This document shows positions 17,056 to 26,712 of a stretch of DNA of 64,000 nt, piece after piece. A model generated the notes under the pieces. The model ran no database searches and was not told the origin of the DNA. It saw only the letters and a list, made by a program, of their open reading frames with translations. A program made the position numbers and the translations under genes. The DNA lies in NCBI RefSeq assembly GCF_000803265.1, contig NW_014575396.1, positions 174,995 to 238,994 on the forward strand, read 5' to 3'. Position 1 is the first letter of the stretch; each line of letters starts with the position of its first letter. This DNA is from Ordospora colligata OC4 (taxonomy: Eukaryota > Microsporidia > Ordosporidae).

Positions 17056-18672
17056 ATGAATACCCTTGAAGTTCAACGATATAAGGGAGGGATGAAGAAA
17101 GAGACGAACGATAGTAATGATTGCAAAGTTAGATGCTCCAGTTTGTTTGAAGGGCACAGACACAGGCCTATTTCTGCACCACCTGTGGACAAGCTTTTTC
17201 TTGAGGATGAGGTTGAGCTTGGAGATATCCAGACTGATCTGAACTACTCGATGTTTTACAGAAGAAATTGTAAGAACGAACCGAGACTACAGCCACCGAA
17301 TTTCTTTATGAGAGGACAAAGTGGGCACTGGACCAGTCAGTACGATGACTTGATTGCCAAGGCGTTTTCAAACACTGGGTTTCTTGACGTGAAGACATAT
17401 GGAGGACAACAACCTGAATCCAAAAGCAGTATGTCACTTGCAGAAAGAATAGACGAGGACTATCCTGAGTCAGAGAAAAGTATTGAATACAAAGGATCTT
17501 CGAGGGCAACAACACCTATTGGAGATGCAAATGTGCTTGATACAGAGGCATTCAATGCAATGCTGAATATACGCAATAAAAGTTTCAATGAAGCAGGCTC
17601 TAAAGGATGTAGAAGTGTTGATGCTTACATTAAGGATATAGAAGGCATTGCGAGTGAGAATGAATTTTTGAGGGAGCTGCTGGAGATATACGAGGGACAG
17701 GAGGGAATAAACAAATGCGGGGATTTTTCTGTGAAAGATATATGTGTGAGTGTTAGCAAGGACCAAGAAGGAAGTAGATGCATCCAAAAGAAGATGGAGG
17801 ATGTGTCAAGGGAGGATGTATCCTGGTTTTTTGGGAATATAGTTGATGCATCGCCTGAGCTTTCAGCAAATCTATTTGGGAATTATGTTATACAGAAGAT
17901 TATACCGCTGCTTAGCAATGAAGAAAGAGACCTGCTTATAACGAAGCTTGCAGGGCAGGTTCATTTGCTTTCTGTACATCCATATGGATGTAGAGTAGTG
18001 CAAAGGCTAGTTGATGTGTCGTCGAATGTAGACTTTATCCTAGAGGAGGTGAATGGAGGGTTGCTTGAATTGATTGAGGATCAGAATGGGAATCATGTCG
18101 TACAGAAGTGCATTGAGAAGTGTAGCGACAGAAGAAGCATATTGAAGCAGTTTGAGAAGAATTCTCTTTTTCTTGCAACACATAAATATGGCTGCAGAGT
18201 GATACAAAGGATGCTTGAGTTCTGCAAGGATGAGGAAGTGAAGGAGGTAGTGGATATTCTTATGAGAAGCATAGATATCCTTGTGGATGATCAGTATGGA
18301 AACTATGTGATACAGCACATCTTGACTGTTGGGAGGGAGAATGAAAGGAGTGTGGTTATTGATAAGATAGTTGAGAGGAGCTATGAGCTAAGCAAGTGTA
18401 AGTTTTCAAGCAATGTTGTGGAGCAATGTGTGCGTGCATCAAACAGTAGTCAACGACGCAAGTTTTTGAAGAAGTTTCTTGAGCCTGTGGGAACGAAGCC
18501 GAAGATATACCTGATGTGTGTGGACATGTATGGAAACTATGTTGTGCAGAGGCTGTATGACTCTTCTGGAGACGATGTGAAGAATGAGATCAAGAACAGC
18601 CTTCGGCCATTCATCAAGGACCTGAAGAAGTCGCCATTTGCAAGGCATATTCTGTTCAAGATCAGTTCATGA
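17056..18672 (+). CDS. Pumilio (PUF) RNA-binding protein
   Basis: This is a 538-residue protein. The low-complexity N-terminal half is followed by eight PUF repeats (about 235-538). The base-reading residues per repeat are SR..Q, NY..Q, CR..Q, NH..Q, CR..Q, NY..Q, SN..E and NY..Q. This is the same set as human PUM1, which predicts recognition of UGUANAUA in 3' UTRs. PUF proteins repress or localise mRNAs, often with CCR4-NOT; a Not4 homologue is in this window. Confidence 0.95.
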   Translation: MNTLEVQRYKGGMKKETNDSNDCKVRCSSLFEGHRHRPISAPPVDKLFLEDEVELGDIQTDLNYSMFYRRNCKNEPRLQPPNFFMRGQSGHWTSQYDDLIAKAFSNTGFLDVKTYGGQQPESKSSMSLAERIDEDYPESEKSIEYKGSSRATTPIGDANVLDTEAFNAMLNIRNKSFNEAGSKGCRSVDAYIKDIEGIASENEFLRELLEIYEGQEGINKCGDFSVKDICVSVSKDQEGSRCIQKKMEDVSREDVSWFFGNIVDASPELSANLFGNYVIQKIIPLLSNEERDLLITKLAGQVHLLSVHPYGCRVVQRLVDVSSNVDFILEEVNGGLLELIEDQNGNHVVQKCIEKCSDRRSILKQFEKNSLFLATHKYGCRVIQRMLEFCKDEEVKEVVDILMRSIDILVDDQYGNYVIQHILTVGRENERSVVIDKIVERSYELSKCKFSSNVVEQCVRASNSSQRRKFLKKFLEPVGTKPKIYLMCVDMYGNYVVQRLYDSSGDDVKNEIKNSLRPFIKDLKKSPFARHILFKISS

Positions 18673-18772
18673 TTGTATGCTCGATGTAAAATATTGAGAA
18701 TAAAGACTTTTTGATATTGAGAATTTTTATAGAGATGATGCTTTGATTGAATGATAATATTATATAATTGCG

Positions 18773-20038
18773 ATGAATAAAATATATAATGAAGCAGGGT
18801 ATATTTGTGAGATGGCGAGCTATCTGAGCAACAAGGATGCAATAGTAACAATGATATTGTCAATGATGGGCACTGGAGTGACATTTATGCCTTATGCATT
18901 TATGTCTGCGGGATATCTAAATGCGATTTCTTTAATGCTATTCTTTGGATTGGGGACAGTTGGATCGTGCTATTGTATATCTTATGTAGTGAAGCATTCA
19001 AAGGAAAATTCACCAACATATTCAAGCCTGGCACACGATATTTCGAAGTATCTGGGATATTTGGTCAATGTGTCAATATTTTTCAATGGATATCTTGCGG
19101 CAGTCAACTTCTACAGATATCTGTCGGACATGATCGTCAACAACTCAAGCTTTATAAGAGAACTGACTGATAATGTGGAAAACTCCAGAAAGATTGTTGT
19201 TCTTGCGATGGCCATTCCATTTATATATCTGTCAATGAAGAAGACATTATCTGGACTTGCATTTACATCGTACATGAGCGTGATTTCAGTTTCATATCTT
19301 GCATTTCTGATGATTTACTTATTTTTTTCAGTAGGGACGGAGTGTGCAACAGGAGGAGTCAAGGCAACAAATCAATCGCTAAGATCTGCAGTGCCTGTGT
19401 TTATTTCGTCTATGGTTTGTCAGGGAAATATGGTCAAGATATACCTGGAGATGAAGAACAAGAGCAGCACAAATGTGCTGATTGTATCATCTGGTGCAGT
19501 TATTGGAGCAATCCTAATCAATGGGCTAACAGGACTGTTTGGATATTTTGTGTTTGGAGAGTCTATTGATGGAGAGATCATGTCTGAGCTTTCAAAGATG
19601 GACAGTCCTGTGAACAAGCTGATCAGGAAAGGATGGGACAAAAACAACATTATGCCAAAAATGGCGACATTTGGAATGACGCTGACGCTTTTTGGAGGAT
19701 ATCCTGTGCAACTTGTTCCTGTTATTGAGATGCTTTTCAAGGCATTTCCTGAGAGTAAGCGAACCGAGATGAACAGAAAGGCAATTGTGATTTTGCTATT
19801 TATTGTCTGCATACTGCTTAACCTTTTGAAGGAACTGAAAACAAAAATCATCAAAAGATTCCTCGGTGCAACCTTTTCAAACTCAGTTGCATTTGTGTAT
19901 CCTTTTATTTACTATATGTGCATAAGTAAGAAACGGTCCATGTCTGCAACCATAATGTGTATTTCCATGATAGTCATCAGTGTATCTGTGAGCGTATACA
20001 CAATTGCCAACTTCTTGAGGAATGGATTGGAGAAGTAA
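18773..20038 (+). CDS. Amino-acid transporter, AAAP/Avt family
   Basis: This is a 421-residue polytopic protein with about 11 spans. The first span has MMGTGVTFMPYAFMSAGY, equal to the GxGxLxxPxAFxxAGx signature of AAAP carriers (yeast Avt, SLC36/38). The central FGYFVFG motif (about 255-261) is typical. It probably moves neutral amino acids with H+ or Na+, either from host to parasite or from the vacuole. A second in-frame ATG lies at 18812, giving MASYLSNKD. It converges on TAF5. Confidence 0.85.
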   Translation: MNKIYNEAGYICEMASYLSNKDAIVTMILSMMGTGVTFMPYAFMSAGYLNAISLMLFFGLGTVGSCYCISYVVKHSKENSPTYSSLAHDISKYLGYLVNVSIFFNGYLAAVNFYRYLSDMIVNNSSFIRELTDNVENSRKIVVLAMAIPFIYLSMKKTLSGLAFTSYMSVISVSYLAFLMIYLFFSVGTECATGGVKATNQSLRSAVPVFISSMVCQGNMVKIYLEMKNKSSTNVLIVSSGAVIGAILINGLTGLFGYFVFGESIDGEIMSELSKMDSPVNKLIRKGWDKNNIMPKMATFGMTLTLFGGYPVQLVPVIEMLFKAFPESKRTEMNRKAIVILLFIVCILLNLLKELKTKIIKRFLGATFSNSVAFVYPFIYYMCISKKRSMSATIMCISMIVISVSVSVYTIANFLRNGLEK

Positions 20039-20236
20039 TCATTAATAAACAATTATTAGTGTTCATCTTTGTTTAATATCATCGGCACAATTATAGATGT
20101 GAATGGAGTATGGCAATCACAATTACTTGGTGTAATCTTGATGGATTGTATAGATTCATTCGATACAGCAAACAAATAACTTTAGCAATATCGAGTGATA
20201 CTCATTCGTCAGCACTTGAGTATGTCATTCTCAGAT

Positions 20237-21910
20237 CTAGCTTATGTATGGTCCTGCACATGATATTATGTTTCTGTATCCAAACTTTGAGCATAGCAAT
20301 GGCGTGTTCTTTGTGTGATAAACTCCAAGGCATCCTCCCTTGCTGTCTGTTTTATCCCAGAGCCTTACACTATTATCTGCTCCGCATGACACAATCACAC
20401 TACCATAGAAACAGAAAGATACAGAAAACACCACATTTTCATGCCCTGAATATTTGCTGATCAATTTTGAGGTTTGTATATCCCACAGCACCACTACCTT
20501 ATCTCTTCCTCCACTCGCCAAAAACTTCCCACAATGGGAAACATCCATGCATGTCACAGTGTCTGTATGTCCACAGAAGATCCTTACAACTGCTGCTGTC
20601 TCAACATCATGCATTCTGACTCTATGGTCAGATGATCCAGTAAACAGATAGTTCGAATTGGGATGGAATTTCACGGCCGTTACATCACTTAGGGATGACA
20701 CTATCAATCTTTCTGGCTTAGATGCCATTACAGACCATATTATTGCTTGTCTATCGCTAGATCCACTTGCAAAAAAGTTGTCATTTGGTGCCACATCAAC
20801 ACACCAAACTGGAAATGCATGCGCCTTGTAAACAGCTATCAATGAAAATAAGTCAAGACTCCACAAACACACAGTGCAATCTTCAGAGCTCGATACAAGA
20901 AACTTGTTCGACTGAAAAAACTTCAGCCCGTAAACAGGTCCGGAGTGTCCCACCAGTCTGCAACTTCCTCCAATCTCCTCAAATTTCTCTTCATTCAGTG
21001 TCTTTATATCAGATTTTGCGAGCTCAGAACTACTCTTTAACTTCCTGAGAGGATCATTAGTGAGCGAATATATCTCAATATAACTATCTTTAAATCCGCA
21101 TGCCATTAGCTTCAGATCATTGCTTATCTCTGCTGCAGTGAGTCCTTCGTATGTATTGTGGATCGTGTAGCAACATATACTAGGCAAGTTGTTCCTATTC
21201 ACAGCGACCCTTTTGCAAAGATCCTTTAACTTCTCAATCTCTGCATGGATCTGAGATGAATTTGGCTTGTACACTGAGTCCTTCGGTTTCATTTCTCTCT
21301 GCTTGCGCAACTGTAGCACATATGTCTCCAGATGGTCATATCTATACTGCTCATCACCCAATATCGCATCTTCACACTCCCTAGACACCAGAAACGTCGT
21401 AAGATCAATCTCTACATCCACAACTCCTGTTTCTATTCCCTGAGGTTTGTCATCGCTCTTAGGTCCAACATACACTTTGATATCCAAATGCTGATTCAGT
21501 ATCTTCAGTATGTATGTCAGATTCCTCTCTTCAAGAAAGTTTATCAGCAAATCAAATGCATATCTTCCCATTGACAGATGGTATTTTGAGTTCTTGAAGG
21601 TGTATGCAAAGTTATTCTCATGGATGTGCTGGATGGTATATATGCTCTCAAATTGCTTAATCTCCTCGTTTTTGTTGTGATGATCCTTCCGGTATCTTTC
21701 AAAAAACTCCTTTGCCTCCTCAGTCCTACTCTGCTGTATCAGATCAAAATATATGTGAATAAAAAGCGGATAGAGCAGTGGCAGAAGATCGTTCTTGAAA
21801 AGATCCAGAGAGTCCTCTATCCACGTCTTCAAGCTTACATATGATGCTTCCATTTGGCTCTTCACTGGGATCTTTGTGGTCATTCCATCTTTTCCATTAC
21901 CAGACATCAT
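20237..21910 (-). CDS. TAF5: TFIID subunit TAF5
   Basis: This is a 557-residue protein. The N-terminal NTD2 domain (about 24-160) has YVSLKTWIEDSLDLFKNDLLPLLYPLFIHIYFDL and EEAKEFFERYRKDH, the TAF5 form. A WD40 propeller (about 310-557) has repeats ending LWS, IWS, MHD, LWD and LWDK. TAF5 scaffolds TFIID, and SAGA in yeast. The N-terminal LisH segment of larger TAF5 proteins is missing. CCC lies three bases before the start on the coding strand. Confidence 0.92.
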   Translation of the reverse strand: MMSGNGKDGMTTKIPVKSQMEASYVSLKTWIEDSLDLFKNDLLPLLYPLFIHIYFDLIQQSRTEEAKEFFERYRKDHHNKNEEIKQFESIYTIQHIHENNFAYTFKNSKYHLSMGRYAFDLLINFLEERNLTYILKILNQHLDIKVYVGPKSDDKPQGIETGVVDVEIDLTTFLVSRECEDAILGDEQYRYDHLETYVLQLRKQREMKPKDSVYKPNSSQIHAEIEKLKDLCKRVAVNRNNLPSICCYTIHNTYEGLTAAEISNDLKLMACGFKDSYIEIYSLTNDPLRKLKSSSELAKSDIKTLNEEKFEEIGGSCRLVGHSGPVYGLKFFQSNKFLVSSSEDCTVCLWSLDLFSLIAVYKAHAFPVWCVDVAPNDNFFASGSSDRQAIIWSVMASKPERLIVSSLSDVTAVKFHPNSNYLFTGSSDHRVRMHDVETAAVVRIFCGHTDTVTCMDVSHCGKFLASGGRDKVVVLWDIQTSKLISKYSGHENVVFSVSFCFYGSVIVSCGADNSVRLWDKTDSKGGCLGVYHTKNTPLLCSKFGYRNIISCAGPYIS

Positions 21911-22263
21911 TCAGGGCATCTCTAAAAAATTGCATTCCTTCATAATCATGTTCAATAGGTGTTGTGATCTCATCGAATCAAACTTTATAATCACATTGAA
22001 CAAAGTTTTATAAGCATGTTGAGCATGAAACTTTATAATCATAATCATATTGAATAAAACTTCATAACCGCAATTACAAGCATAACCACTAACATAACTA
22101 CAATTACAATCAATCTCACTCCACTTCAAATGCAACAGAAACCTCCTTGTCATTTCAAACAGATACCGTATGTAACATCCACATCATAACTCCTCCTTAT
22201 ATCCCATCAATCAAGAAACCTTAGAACACGCACATGCGTATAAATCAAAACCTCAAAAAATCT
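21911..22263. other. Gene-free AT-rich gap between TAF5 and importin-alpha
   Basis: No ORF or structured RNA is seen in 353 bp. TTATAATCA- and TTGAA(C/T)AAA-type words recur between about 21979 and 22066. The TAF5 promoter lies at the left edge. Confidence 0.5.
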
Positions 22264-23877
22264 TTAATTATCCACACCATCAAAGAAATCAACAATAATC
22301 GAATATGCCTTGTCGGCAACAGCCCTATCGGGACTGTCCTGTAGCCCCTCAATCACATCAACTGTATCAATCTCAACCATCCTTTCATACACCGGGTTTT
22401 TTTCATACTTAAGGCTCCACTGCTTTCCACCATTCAGTGCATATCTGAAACAGTCCAAAACCTGGCACTGCATCTCCGGAGCATTCGGAACAACCTCCAG
22501 GTAGTTTTGCAACGCATCAATCAGATTATTGTCCATCAACAAACGGATCCAGTCAAACTTTGTGTCAGAGTTGTTCGGAAGATTGTTACAATGATATAGC
22601 AGGTTCAGAATCGCCCAGCATGCCTCCTTCCTTATAAACAATTCATAAGATGACATTGAATCAATTAGAAGCGGAATCAGATCTGCATCAATAGTTGCTT
22701 TTGCATGACCAACCGTCCCTGCAGTAATATTTGATAATGTCCAGCATATCTCCTTGCGCAGTCTTGGCTGCTTCTTATTCTCCAGCCTATAGAAAATCGG
22801 TTTAAAAAATCTGAGAAACCCCATCCTGATAAGCACATCCGTCTGATCATCAGATCCTGTTGCAATGTTTCCTATCATCCTTATTATAGGTGAAATTGCA
22901 CATAGGCATATTTTTGCCTCCTCGGTCGAGTATGGCATTCCATCAAGCCTGTTTGTAAGCGCATCAAGAAGGGAATACGTCTTGTTCATTGTTCCACTGC
23001 CTAAGACAATATCGCTACATTCCATGCTCACATCCACAATATAACTGAGCGCCCAGAAAGCATCACTCGCAACCTCCGGATCTCGAATAGTAACTAATTT
23101 GAAAAGAACATCAAGTGACCTCCTCATGTTCTCATCTTGAGGTGGTGGATTTCTGCCTCGATTCAAATTTGACAAAAGCCATGTAAGATTCCTGACTATC
23201 TTTATATGTGTTGAGCTTTCATACAGCTTCACAAGTAGCCTTAAAATAATATCCAATGCTCCAGTGTCCAAAATAATATCCCTCATTCCTTCAGAATCCC
23301 CTGCTATATTTCCAAGTGCCCAAACACTCTGGTCAACAACCGCATCATTTGAATCCATCAACATCTGCACCAACAGCGGTACTGCGCCACTATCAATCAC
23401 AGTCTTTGTCTGTTGCGTAGTGCCAGAAGAAATGTTCGTTATGGCCCATGCTGCTTCCACTCGGATTTTATTCGCAAGTTCAGCTGCCATTGCAAACTCA
23501 GGAGTATCACGTACAAGCCCTGAAATAGCGATCTCATTCATAACCATCTCAGATGATAGTAAAAACCCCATGTCCATCAACTCAACAAACCTAGGAACAC
23601 ACCCAGAGTCAACGACTGGCTGAATCGGCGGTGAATCCTCAACACTCAGCAAAGATCTGAACTCATATATGCCTTGATGCACTTGCTCCAAATCCCTGCT
23701 AAACAGCTTCTCTCGCATGGGAATGAAATTCGAGATAGTTGACATTGTGATCGAAAGATTGCGCTTCTTGTTCAGAAAGTCTTCTTTCTTCTGTTGCCTT
23801 ATTTCAACCTGCTTTTCCTCTCTCATCTTCCTTCTGTTTTCTGTAGTCTTATCATCGAACATATATGATCTTGCCAT
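22264..23877 (-). CDS. SRP1: Importin-alpha
   Basis: This is a 537-residue protein. The N-terminal importin-beta-binding region is rich in Arg/Lys (ENRRKMREEKQVEIRQQKKEDFLNKKRN, about 12-39). The ARM repeats follow, with the conserved NLS-groove pattern of paired Trp and Asn (VEAAWAITNISSGT, QSVWALGNIAGD, LTWLLSNLNRG, DAFWALSYI, EICWTLSNITAG, EACWAILNL). It carries NLS cargo through pores that contain Nsp1, also encoded here. CCC on the coding strand lies about 7 bases upstream. Confidence 0.97.
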   Translation of the reverse strand: MARSYMFDDKTTENRRKMREEKQVEIRQQKKEDFLNKKRNLSITMSTISNFIPMREKLFSRDLEQVHQGIYEFRSLLSVEDSPPIQPVVDSGCVPRFVELMDMGFLLSSEMVMNEIAISGLVRDTPEFAMAAELANKIRVEAAWAITNISSGTTQQTKTVIDSGAVPLLVQMLMDSNDAVVDQSVWALGNIAGDSEGMRDIILDTGALDIILRLLVKLYESSTHIKIVRNLTWLLSNLNRGRNPPPQDENMRRSLDVLFKLVTIRDPEVASDAFWALSYIVDVSMECSDIVLGSGTMNKTYSLLDALTNRLDGMPYSTEEAKICLCAISPIIRMIGNIATGSDDQTDVLIRMGFLRFFKPIFYRLENKKQPRLRKEICWTLSNITAGTVGHAKATIDADLIPLLIDSMSSYELFIRKEACWAILNLLYHCNNLPNNSDTKFDWIRLLMDNNLIDALQNYLEVVPNAPEMQCQVLDCFRYALNGGKQWSLKYEKNPVYERMVEIDTVDVIEGLQDSPDRAVADKAYSIIVDFFDGVDN

Positions 23878-24025
23878 TTTGATGGGTCAAATTTTAGCAC
23901 ATGAATTATCATTCTAACATTATGCACAGGTGTTTCCTTGCTCTCTAACTTGTAAAATCTGTTGATCTATCAGTATAACTCACTAATCCAGATTCATGCA
24001 CTATGCATACCATATGAACAAATAA

Positions 24026-25348
24026 ATGTTTGATTACACAGCCCTACTATTCATGAGCGCCTTAGGGAATCGTATGAAAATGGGCCTGGCATCTAATTCA
24101 TTTACTCCACAACATGATCCGATGCTGGACACTACTCTTGAAAAACGAATGTATTTTGACATACAAGCAACAACACCTCTTGATCCAAGGGTTCTTGATG
24201 CAATGCTACCACTTTACACAACTGTGTTTGGAAACCCGCATTCCAGAACACACATACATGGATGGCAAGCAGAAAAGGCAGTAGAGAAGGCAAGAGCACA
24301 GGTGGCATCGCTTATCAACTGCGATCCAAAAGAACTTATCTTTACAAGCGGTGCAACTGAAAGTAACAATATGGCACTCAAAGGAGTAGCAGGATTCAAG
24401 ATGAAGGATGGAAAGCCAATCCATATAATAACACAGGTTACTGAGCACAAGAGTATTCTTGATACATGTAGGAATCTGGAGGAGGAAGGCGTGGAAGTTA
24501 CGTATCTGCCTGTGGGTAGCGATGGTATGATTGATCTCAATCAGCTTAAAGCAAGCATTAAGGAAAACACAGTCTTGGTTTCTATAAATGCAGTTAATAG
24601 TGAAATTGGAGTTATACAGCCACTGAAGAAGATAGGAACAATGTGCAAGGAAAGAGGTGTGCTTTTTCATACAGATGCAGCACAAGGCGTGGGAAAGATA
24701 CATATTGATGTTGATGAAATGAACATAGATTTACTGAGCATGTGTGGACACAAGATGTATGGGCCAAAGGGTGTCGGGGCGCTGTATACCAGGAGAAGGC
24801 CCCGCATCAGGATGGTTGCTCTTATGAATGGAGGAGGGCAGGAGCGAGGACTCAGAAGCGGAACTGTGGCTCCTCCACTGGTCGCAGGCCTTGGAAAGGC
24901 TGCAGAGATTTGCTTGAAAGAGATGAAGAGAGATTACAAAAATATCAAAGAACTCTCTGACAAGCTCAAATGCATGTTTAGAAAGAACATTGATGGAGTA
25001 CTAATGAATGGATCGAAAGAAGGATTTCCCGGATGCATAAATGTGTCGTTTCCATATGTAGAGGGAGAAAGTCTTTTGATGTACCTGAAGGATATTTCGC
25101 TTAGTAGTGGAAGCGCCTGCACATCTGCATCTCTGGAGCCATCATATGTTCTAAGGGCACTTGGAAGGGAGGATGACTTAGCACATTCATCAATAAGATT
25201 TGGGATTGGAAGGTTTACTATGCCTGATGAGGTTGAAGCAGTGGGAAAAAAAACGATTGAGGCAGTAAATGGCTTAAGGGCAATGTCCCCTCTCTATGAG
25301 ATGGTCAAAGAGGGGATTGATCTCTCGAAGATTGATTGGGGCTCATGA
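24026..25348 (+). CDS. NFS1: Cysteine desulfurase Nfs1/IscS (mitosomal)
   Basis: This is a 440-residue PLP enzyme. It has FGNPHSRTHIHGW, TSGATESNN, the PLP lysine in CGHKMYGPKGVGALY, and the mobile catalytic Cys in SSGSACTSASLEPSYVLRALG. It releases sulfur from cysteine for Fe-S cluster building. Microsporidia keep this in mitosomes. About 40 residues precede the domain; with starts at residue 1 or Met10 (MSALGNRMK) they could act as a targeting peptide. Rli1 in this window is one downstream client. Confidence 0.97.
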   Translation: MFDYTALLFMSALGNRMKMGLASNSFTPQHDPMLDTTLEKRMYFDIQATTPLDPRVLDAMLPLYTTVFGNPHSRTHIHGWQAEKAVEKARAQVASLINCDPKELIFTSGATESNNMALKGVAGFKMKDGKPIHIITQVTEHKSILDTCRNLEEEGVEVTYLPVGSDGMIDLNQLKASIKENTVLVSINAVNSEIGVIQPLKKIGTMCKERGVLFHTDAAQGVGKIHIDVDEMNIDLLSMCGHKMYGPKGVGALYTRRRPRIRMVALMNGGGQERGLRSGTVAPPLVAGLGKAAEICLKEMKRDYKNIKELSDKLKCMFRKNIDGVLMNGSKEGFPGCINVSFPYVEGESLLMYLKDISLSSGSACTSASLEPSYVLRALGREDDLAHSSIRFGIGRFTMPDEVEAVGKKTIEAVNGLRAMSPLYEMVKEGIDLSKIDWGS

Positions 25349-25537
25349 TGATTAAACGAATATTTTGATTTTGACACTTGTAGAGATGGAGTTTATGTTT
25401 GACAGGCGCATGGCATAAGGAGCGACAATCTTAACTATTTTTGGACAGGGAGAAACAACCAATCGATTGCATGGTAGCATGAGCAATTGGTTCAGTTTGC
25501 AACAGAAAAATATATAACAGTCGGTACATACCTGGCT

Positions 25538-26554
25538 ATGGGATATGTTAGCATGAACAGTGTGAACCTCATCAAGCCATACGATGGTTTTGAGCTCAAT
25601 GATGATGGAATGAAGTACAAGAAGATGGGTGAAGACATTCTTAGGTCGAAGAGTCTTGGAGTGGTAATCCTGAGTGGAGGGCAAGGCACTCGACTTGGAA
25701 TCACACAACCAAAGGGGCTATTCACAATCAAAGGCAAGACTCTATTTGAATGGCACATGGAAAGGATTCAGGAGCTGGTCAAGAGCTACTGTGCAAAGAT
25801 ATCTGTGTTTGTGATGACGTCTTCATTCACGGACAAAGAGGTCAAGGAATACTTTCAGAAGCGGGACTTTGGTCTGTCAATCCAATTCTTCATGCAGAGT
25901 AACTCTGTAAGTGTGGATGTGAATGGAAAGCCTCTTCAATGCTTTGGAAAGGATATTGAGTCTCCATATGGGAATGGAGATATATTCAAAGCCATTCAGC
26001 AGGTTAGTCTTGAGGGAATTGATGCATTGAATGTGATATCTATAGACAATGTGCTTGCGAAGATTCTAGATCCGGTGTTTGTTGGTGCATTTTACTCGAG
26101 GGAGTATGATGTTCTGAGTAAGTCTGTGACCAAAGGTGAGAATGAGAGTGTGGGTGCATTTTTGATGAGTAACAGTAAGCTCGTGATTCGGGAATACAGT
26201 GAAAGCGTAGGTGATTCGAGTGGTGAATGTGGAATCCAAGGAAACATCTGCAACCATATTTTCAAGACGTCATTTGTCAAGAGCATGAGGAGTGTGGACC
26301 TTAAGGAGCATAAAGCATTCAAAGCGATTCCATACAGTGTTGGTAACGAACTGATCAAACCTTCAAGTCCAAATGGATACAAGAAGGAGACATTCATTTT
26401 TGACTGCTTTGAATATACAGACAAGAACGGAGTAATGAATGTTCCCAGAGAAAAGGAGTTCTCACCATTGAAGAATGGGCAAGGATCCGTCTCTGACAAC
26501 CCAATGACATGCACATTTGCAGTTGAGAAGCATAGATCTGAGGCCTCCTCATAA
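25538..26554 (+). CDS. UAP1: UDP-N-acetylglucosamine pyrophosphorylase, short form
   Basis: This is a 338-residue enzyme. It has the nucleotide-binding GGQGTRLGITQPKGL motif, FFMQ..VSVDVNGKPL, PYGNGDIF, ISIDNVLAKILDP and the closing FIFDCFEYTDKNGVMNVPREKEFSPLKN, all typical of UAP1/Qri1. It makes UDP-GlcNAc, the chitin precursor for the spore wall. Fungal and human UAP1 are about 480-520 residues, so both ends are trimmed. I chose ATG 25538, the first in-frame ATG; the reading frame before it begins with TTG. Confidence 0.95.
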   Translation: MGYVSMNSVNLIKPYDGFELNDDGMKYKKMGEDILRSKSLGVVILSGGQGTRLGITQPKGLFTIKGKTLFEWHMERIQELVKSYCAKISVFVMTSSFTDKEVKEYFQKRDFGLSIQFFMQSNSVSVDVNGKPLQCFGKDIESPYGNGDIFKAIQQVSLEGIDALNVISIDNVLAKILDPVFVGAFYSREYDVLSKSVTKGENESVGAFLMSNSKLVIREYSESVGDSSGECGIQGNICNHIFKTSFVKSMRSVDLKEHKAFKAIPYSVGNELIKPSSPNGYKKETFIFDCFEYTDKNGVMNVPREKEFSPLKNGQGSVSDNPMTCTFAVEKHRSEASS

Positions 26555-26712
26555 TAAACCCTTTCCAGCAAGTAAGCTTCATATTTGTTAGTTATGGATA
26601 ATTCATCTCTGCAGTCTACGCCTGAATATTTGTTTCATGCTTGCTACAGTTTGTAATACAGATGTAAAATAGATGTTTTATTGACTCACAGACGCATTCA
26701 AACGTTACCAGG

